A stretch of DNA of 10,652 nucleotides from JAAYYM01 sp964483155 (GTDB taxonomy: Bacteria > Bacillota > Clostridia > Lachnospirales > Lachnospiraceae). Position 1 is the first letter of the stretch, and each line of letters starts with the position of its first letter. Positions 7,644 through 10,652 of this stretch are shown here, piece by piece. The notes below the pieces were generated by a model. It saw only the letters and a list, made by a program, of their open reading frames with translations. It made no database searches and was not told the DNA's origin. The stretch is taken from positions 1 to 10,652 of the forward strand of contig CAZAAC010000072.1 in the NCBI GenBank assembly GCA_964483155.1. Direction: 5' to 3'. The position numbers and the translations under genes are program-made.

Positions 7644-7695
7644 ACATAGACTGGATTAAGTTTCATTGGTATTATCTTCATATCTTTACTGTCAC
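7644..7695 (-). repeat. 52-bp intergenic repeat, copy C (candidate shared promoter/operator)
   Basis: Matches copy A at 47 of 52 positions with no gaps; the five differences are scattered. It lies 17 nt after the terminator of the AraC/GyrI gene and 101 nt before the response regulator ATG at 7542. Read on the minus strand it has GTGACAGTAAAG at the distal end and AGTCTATGT at the proximal end. A weak ATACCA-N18-TATGTT promoter can be read inside it. The downstream leader is AT rich and has another TATAAAAT, so the exact start site is open. Confidence 0.8.
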
Positions 7696-7711
7696 TACCC
7701 CTATACACAAT

Positions 7712-7746
7712 CAAAAAATAAGGGACAACCATATCAGTTATCCCCT
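7712..7746 (-). terminator. Intrinsic terminator of the AraC/GyrI regulator gene
   Basis: The minus-strand transcript would pair GGGAUAAC with GUUGUCCC around a 7-nt loop, followed by a T-rich tail (TTATTTTTT). One pair is a G-U wobble that is valid only in minus-strand RNA (it would be C-A on the plus strand), which supports the assigned direction. It lies about 70 nt after the stop codon. Confidence 0.8.
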
Positions 7747-7814
7747 GCAAACAATTGCTATTTCTACCCACAACATTTTCCCTAGGTTTAATAGTCATTG
7801 CGTCTTTCTTTTCT

Positions 7815-8690
7815 TTATGATAAAACAGGAACCCATACTTCAATCCTGCTTTCACCCTTTTCATCGGACTTTTCGCAATATCTGATTACATCTACTCTTG
7901 CTTTCTCGTTGAGCCGACAGTTTGATTTTGGAAACCACTCCTTGTAAATGTAGTCCATCACCGGTTGCATAGAGTCCTTCGCTTTTCCTTTATAGACAAA
8001 TCTAATAAAGTTTCCTGCCGGAAGCTTCAGTACACTCATATTGGGAGTAATGTCCTCCGGTTTACTTACCTCAACCATGGCGTAGTAATCAAAGGCAAAA
8101 TGCTCCTCTTTCAGAAGGGTATCGCTTGAATAGTCATTTACTCCGACAAGATAGTTCATATCCAGCCTGTTTTTTATTTTGTTCTTTTCTTTGTGCAGTC
8201 TATGCCACAGTCGCGGAATCACAAAAAACCCTTTTTTGGTATTTCCCTTGAATCCCACCAGAAATAGTTCATCCTTTTCAATCATTTCAATATCCATAAT
8301 CCTGTCTCCTTTTAATTGAGTAAGATTTCCACTCACTTCAAATTTCAGCTGAATTGGACGAAATTGATGCTTTATCCGAAATTTGTGAGGCGTCAGCTTG
8401 TACATGCTCTTAAATGCAAGCATAAAGGACTGCTGCGACTCATATCCAGCATCCATGGCAATTTGAATGATGGCTTCATCTGTGAAAATCAGGCTTTTTG
8501 CTGCTTCCGTTAATTGTCTGCGCTTTATATACTGATGCAGAGGAAGTCCGACTATTCCCGTGAACATCCGATGTAAATGATATTTGGAATAGCCTGCGGC
8601 TTTTGCCATTTCATCCAGACTGATTTCATCTGTTATATGCTTTTCAATATAATCTATTAAAAAACATACCATTTGCGTATTATTATCCAT
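7815..8690 (-). CDS. AraC-family regulator with GyrI-like effector domain
   Basis: A 291-residue cytoplasmic regulator. The N-terminal 110 residues are an AraC/XylS DNA-binding domain with two helix-turn-helix units (about 24-45 and 72-95) and the closing signature GYESQQSFMLAFKSMYKLTPHKF. After a linker, residues about 132-290 form a GyrI-like small-molecule-binding domain, as in Rob-type and other multidrug-sensing regulators, which typically bind amphipathic or cationic drugs. The start at 8688-8690 is chosen because GAGGAGGTGA lies just upstream; a TTG-initiated extension to 8726 would place this ribosome binding site inside the gene. The gene is monocistronic or follows a small leader ORF, and ends at the terminator at 7712-7746. 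The inducer and targets are unknown; no efflux pump gene is adjacent in the window. Confidence 0.92.
   Translation of the reverse strand: MDNNTQMVCFLIDYIEKHITDEISLDEMAKAAGYSKYHLHRMFTGIVGLPLHQYIKRRQLTEAAKSLIFTDEAIIQIAMDAGYESQQSFMLAFKSMYKLTPHKFRIKHQFRPIQLKFEVSGNLTQLKGDRIMDIEMIEKDELFLVGFKGNTKKGFFVIPRLWHRLHKEKNKIKNRLDMNYLVGVNDYSSDTLLKEEHFAFDYYAMVEVSKPEDITPNMSVLKLPAGNFIRFVYKGKAKDSMQPVMDYIYKEWFPKSNCRLNEKARVDVIRYCEKSDEKGESRIEVWVPVLS
8297..8313 (-). promoter_or_regulatory. Internal ribosome binding site and ATG at the domain junction
   Basis: AAAAGGAG (8306-8313) is followed after 8 nt by an in-frame ATG (8295-8297), codon 132 of the AraC/GyrI regulator. Initiation here would make a 160-residue protein consisting of the GyrI-like domain alone. 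The match and spacing are as good as those at real starts in this window, and the position falls exactly at the domain boundary. Use of the site is inferred. Confidence 0.5.
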
Positions 8691-8703
8691 GAGTATCACC
8701 TCC

Positions 8704-8781
8704 TCAGCAAAGGATAACAGTTCCAAAGACTCTTGTTTTCATAATTCTTGCTATCCTCATAGGATAGAACCCAATAATCAT
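8704..8781 (-). CDS. Possible 25-residue leader peptide ORF upstream of the AraC/GyrI gene
   Basis: An ATG at 8779-8781 has GAGGA 7 nt upstream and opens a 25-codon frame whose TGA overlaps the ribosome binding site of the regulator gene. The peptide starts MIIGFYPMRIAR and ends FGTVILC; it is hydrophobic and basic. Codons 5-7 and 9-11 hold the two arms of a perfect hairpin, and codons 22-24 hold a third copy of the first arm. The layout recalls leader-peptide attenuators of drug-resistance genes. The same frame is open back to a GTG at 8835 (43 codons), so it could instead be the tail of a lost gene. No database support. Confidence 0.35.
   Translation of the reverse strand: MIIGFYPMRIARIMKTRVFGTVILC
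8751..8767. promoter_or_regulatory. Perfect inverted repeat ahead of the AraC/GyrI gene
   Basis: CTATCCT and AGGATAG are perfect 7-bp arms around 3 nt, 60 nt upstream of the regulator start. It may be an operator in DNA or an RNA hairpin in the leader. A further TTATCCT on the minus strand at 8710-8716 could pair with the second arm with one wobble, giving an alternative fold. Confidence 0.5.
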
Positions 8782-8812
8782 TTTTAAATCCTCAATCGTT
8801 AATCCTGCGTGT

Positions 8813-8835
8813 GTGGAAGGGATTCCCGGTTCCAC
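8813..8835. repeat. Inverted repeat between the dehydrogenase remnant and the leader ORF
   Basis: GTGGAA and TTCCAC form 6-bp outer arms, and GGGA/TCCC could extend the stem inside. There is no T tract on either strand, so it is not a standard intrinsic terminator, although it lies where one would be expected after the TetR-CPBP unit. Apart from this and the leader ORF, I see nothing else in the 152-nt stretch 8727-8878. Confidence 0.4.
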
Positions 8836-8878
8836 TCAAATATTTGATTATTAGAAACTGATATTCGATGCTGCACCC

Positions 8879-9157
8879 CTATCTTGAATGCATCATCAGA
8901 TAATCTCTCAAAGAATAAGGAAAGTGCGCAAATATGCTGTATAAATTAGGGACTGCAACTTCGTAACGGGATTTCAACCGCCTTTTTTCAATTATTTCAA
9001 CAATTCTTTCCGCTACTTTATTCGGTTCTGTATAAGGCTGTTTTTCTTTGCGTTTAACATCTATGGCATATAGGCTTTTGTAAACCGAAGTCGGATTTTT
9101 CATCCAATTGTCCGATTGCTTGTCCATGGTTTTAAAAAAATAAGTATTAATTGGCCC
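8879..9157 (-). pseudogene. Truncated short-chain dehydrogenase/reductase, C-terminal third only
   Basis: The frame encodes GPINTYFF, the usual P-G-P-I-x-T turn that follows the active-site YxxxK in short-chain dehydrogenases. It continues through the substrate loop and the characteristic C-terminal tail (PNKVAERIVEIIEKRRLKSRYEVAVP and onward, in pieces) to a TAG at 8879-8881. The Rossmann NAD(P)-binding half and the catalytic Ser-Tyr-Lys are missing. The remaining 92 codons start right at the stop codon of the upstream protease gene, and an in-frame TAG closes the frame two codons beyond K-G-P. An ATG at 9125-9127 would give 82 residues but has no clear ribosome binding site. It looks like a deletion remnant. 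The intact gene may once have been the third gene of the TetR-controlled unit. Confidence 0.75.
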
Positions 9158-9158
9158 C

Positions 9159-9896
9159 TTAATTGACTATGCTTGGTATTAATATTGCATATACTAGTAA
9201 GTTTCCTAAACCATGTATTAATACGCCCGGCCATATCGATTTATACTTTTGACATAAATACGGAACGATTAATGTTACTGGTATAAGTGTAATAAATGAC
9301 CATCTCATAAAAAAATGAATGCATATATTCCACAGTAATCCGTTAATTAACCAGGCGTATTTACCAAAATATTTCTCCATTCGCGGCAGTGCATATCCTC
9401 TCCACAGAAGTTCCTCACCCCCAATATTCGTAATCAGCCATAATAACCAGAAGAAAATTGGGAAAGCATTACCTTTCAATCTTATGCCAAGAAAGGTGTC
9501 CAGAGGGACTTTAAATTCCATATCTATTCTGAAAAGATCTGGATAATAGCTTGGAACATGTAATCCCGGCAATGAGGCAAGCAACGGTCTTGAAAAACTT
9601 AATAGTGATTCTAAAACCTGCACTACAATGAACGCGCCAATTACAATCAATATTTGTCTTTTATGCAGTTTACCGATTCTAAAATAATCTGTAAAATTAA
9701 TCCTGCTCATAAAAAAACGTGCAAAAACAAAACCGACCATAATAAGCACTGGTCCCCATAAGCATAAAAAAACTGACCAATGAATTGACAGGTTCCTCTT
9801 AATTAATTCTTCATATACCCAACTAAACATAAAAAATATACTAATCCCCGGAATGCCAAAAAAAAGCATAGCCTTTTTCATATTCATTTCCTTCAT
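9159..9896 (-). CDS. CPBP-family (CAAX protease-like) intramembrane metalloprotease
   Basis: A 245-residue multi-pass membrane protein. Hydrophobic segments lie at about 9-27, 39-60, 81-100, 145-158, 182-198, 203-215 and 223-241. The CPBP (Abi, PF02517-like) motifs are present: E161-E162-L-L-W-R166, then H194 after N-I-C-I, and H228-G-L-G-N232. These residues place Glu and His side chains for metal-dependent proteolysis inside the membrane. Family members process prenylated proteins in eukaryotes and act in bacteriocin immunity or signalling in bacteria; the substrate here is unknown. The gene starts 2 nt after the TetR stop codon, so the two are co-transcribed and probably coupled. The first ATG has only a weak AGGGG. 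An ATG five codons later (9881) has AAGGA at 7 nt and may be the true start. Confidence 0.88.
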   Translation of the reverse strand: MKEMNMKKAMLFFGIPGISIFFMFSWVYEELIKRNLSIHWSVFLCLWGPVLIMVGFVFARFFMSRINFTDYFRIGKLHKRQILIVIGAFIVVQVLESLLSFSRPLLASLPGLHVPSYYPDLFRIDMEFKVPLDTFLGIRLKGNAFPIFFWLLWLITNIGGEELLWRGYALPRMEKYFGKYAWLINGLLWNICIHFFMRWSFITLIPVTLIVPYLCQKYKSIWPGVLIHGLGNLLVYAILIPSIVN

Positions 9897-9898
9897 GT

Positions 9899-10522
9899 CT
9901 AAACACCCCTATTCTTATCTTTCATAAACAGTTTATCAAAAGTTGACTTCATAATTAATTCTAATGCCTCTTGTCCCGAATTCCCGATCATATTTTGATT
10001 GACAAATACCATAAAAAAGCTCATTAATGCTGCATTGAAAACTGTATCTGATACGGTCATTTCATAACCACTTTGTTTTGCTACATCAACGAAATCTAGC
10101 ACCCTATTTTGATCCTGAAAGGCACCCCGCTCCTTTTCTTCTTCACTGATCTTTGACCATATTTCGTATAACAATTGTGGTTCTTTATGAATAAGCAGTA
10201 ATGGCTCCTCATCCATATATCTTAATGACATCCAAATCGTATTTTTTAATGCCTCCGGAAATTCGTACTTTTTTAAAAAATCATGCAAGTTATCCATTTC
10301 ATCTATATGCATTTTAATTTCAATATCCATAATTATGTTGTAGACCATTGATTCCTTAGATGCATAAAAATTGTAAAAGGAACCTTTTGCTATCCCAACT
10401 TTCTCAACAATTTTATCAACGCTTGTTTTTCTTATTCCAAAATTCTCAAACAACTCCCTTCCCTCAACTAATAATTTCTTCTTAATCAACTGCTTTTCAT
10501 TCTCAGAAAAATGTCTCGGCAT
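9899..10522 (-). CDS. TetR-family transcriptional regulator
   Basis: A 207-residue regulator. The N-terminal helix-turn-helix (about 33-52) has the family pattern TSVDKIVEKVGIAKGSFYNF followed by Y-A-S-K-E, and the rest is a helical ligand-binding and dimer domain with no recognised ligand. The ATG at 10520-10522 has GGGAG 7 nt upstream. A longer frame using TTG near 10573 is rejected because it would begin between the -35 and -10 boxes of the promoter. It is the first gene of a unit with the CPBP protease and, formerly, a dehydrogenase. The inverted repeat over its own -10 box suggests it represses itself and that downstream gene. Confidence 0.92.
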   Translation of the reverse strand: MPRHFSENEKQLIKKKLLVEGRELFENFGIRKTSVDKIVEKVGIAKGSFYNFYASKESMVYNIIMDIEIKMHIDEMDNLHDFLKKYEFPEALKNTIWMSLRYMDEEPLLLIHKEPQLLYEIWSKISEEEKERGAFQDQNRVLDFVDVAKQSGYEMTVSDTVFNAALMSFFMVFVNQNMIGNSGQEALELIMKSTFDKLFMKDKNRGV

Positions 10523-10537
10523 ATTATCACTCCCATC

Positions 10538-10564
10538 AATGACCGCTTTTCGGTTACGGTCATT
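10538..10564. promoter_or_regulatory. Inverted repeat, probable TetR operator
   Basis: AATGACCG and CGGTCATT are perfect 8-bp arms around 11 nt. One arm overlaps the -10 box and the other lies just past the likely start site, 16 nt before the ATG. Binding by the encoded TetR protein would block the promoter. Site and position are seen; the binding protein is inferred. Confidence 0.7.
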
Positions 10565-10590
10565 GTACCTCAATTATATGTTATTGTCAA
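10562..10590 (-). promoter_or_regulatory. Sigma-A promoter of the TetR-CPBP unit
   Basis: On the minus strand TTGACA (10585-10590) is separated by 17 nt from TACAAT (10562-10567): a perfect -35, optimal spacing and a five-of-six -10. Transcription would start near 10555, giving a leader of about 30 nt. This is the best core promoter in the window. The 60 nt upstream of it, to the right edge, are AT rich with no recognised feature. Confidence 0.85.
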
Positions 10591-10652
10591 ATCCCATACT
10601 AATTCAATCGCTACATTTGATAGGTAAATGATACAAATTATAATAATAAATA

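Noticed and set aside
425..7695. The three repeats as a CRISPR array or miniature transposon
   Set aside because: The copies are kilobases apart with genes between them. They show no target-site duplication and no clear terminal inverted repeats, and all keep a fixed place relative to terminators and start codons.
7616..7864. 82-codon minus-strand ORF between the AraC/GyrI gene and the response regulator gene
   Set aside because: It starts inside the AraC/GyrI gene in another frame and runs through an intrinsic terminator and repeat copy C. It has no recognisable domain and is best explained as a chance frame.
8691..8726. Extended N-terminus of the AraC/GyrI regulator from a TTG at 8726
   Set aside because: The extension would encode the GAGGAGGTGA that serves as the ribosome binding site of the ATG at 8690, and it adds no recognisable part of the AraC domain.
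8813..8835. Hairpin as terminator of the TetR-CPBP unit
   Set aside because: The stem has no T tract on either strand.
10523..10573. Longer TetR protein starting at a TTG near 10573
   Set aside because: This start would lie between the -35 and -10 boxes, whereas the ATG at 10522 has a good ribosome binding site downstream of the promoter.

Overview
The window looks like chromosomal DNA from a low-GC Firmicute, most likely a gut-type Lachnospiraceae (Clostridia). The basis is AT-rich composition, strong AGGAGG-type ribosome binding sites, short lipoproteins with Firmicute lipoboxes, and a YesM/YesN-type two-component system linked to solute-binding proteins. This placement is inference from style; there is no marker gene. 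Every supported gene lies on the minus strand, so the order of transcription runs from high to low coordinates.

Region 1 (10652 to about 8880): a TetR-family regulator (9899-10522) has a near-consensus sigma-A promoter and an overlapping inverted repeat, consistent with autoregulation. A CPBP/CAAX-type membrane protease homologue (9159-9896) follows after 2 nt. Next comes the amputated C-terminal third of a short-chain dehydrogenase (8879-9157).

Region 2 (8835-7712): a drug-sensing type AraC regulator with a C-terminal GyrI-like domain (7815-8690). A possible 25-codon leader ORF lies ahead of it, with segments that could form alternative hairpins around the regulator's ribosome binding site. 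A well-formed internal ribosome binding site sits at the HTH/GyrI junction. A terminator closes the unit.

Region 3 (7695-2181): a four-gene operon made of an AraC-type response regulator, a membrane-anchored LplA-like solute-binding protein, an FbpA-like lipoprotein solute-binding protein and a YesM-type histidine kinase. No permease or ATPase genes are present, so the two binding proteins probably serve as extracellular co-sensors for the kinase. Between the two binding-protein genes lies a 24-codon remnant resembling the C-terminus of the second one. A strong terminator ends the operon.

Region 4 (2166-1): two lipoprotein genes of unknown function. One is complete (622-2022) and has an apparent internal duplication; the other runs off the left edge (1-352).

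The most interesting signal is a 52-bp intergenic repeat present three times (425-476, 2115-2166, 7644-7695). Each copy sits just downstream of an intrinsic terminator and 72-101 nt upstream of a start codon: that of the two-component operon and those of the two lipoprotein genes. This suggests a shared promoter/operator that ties the signalling operon and the surface lipoproteins into one regulon.
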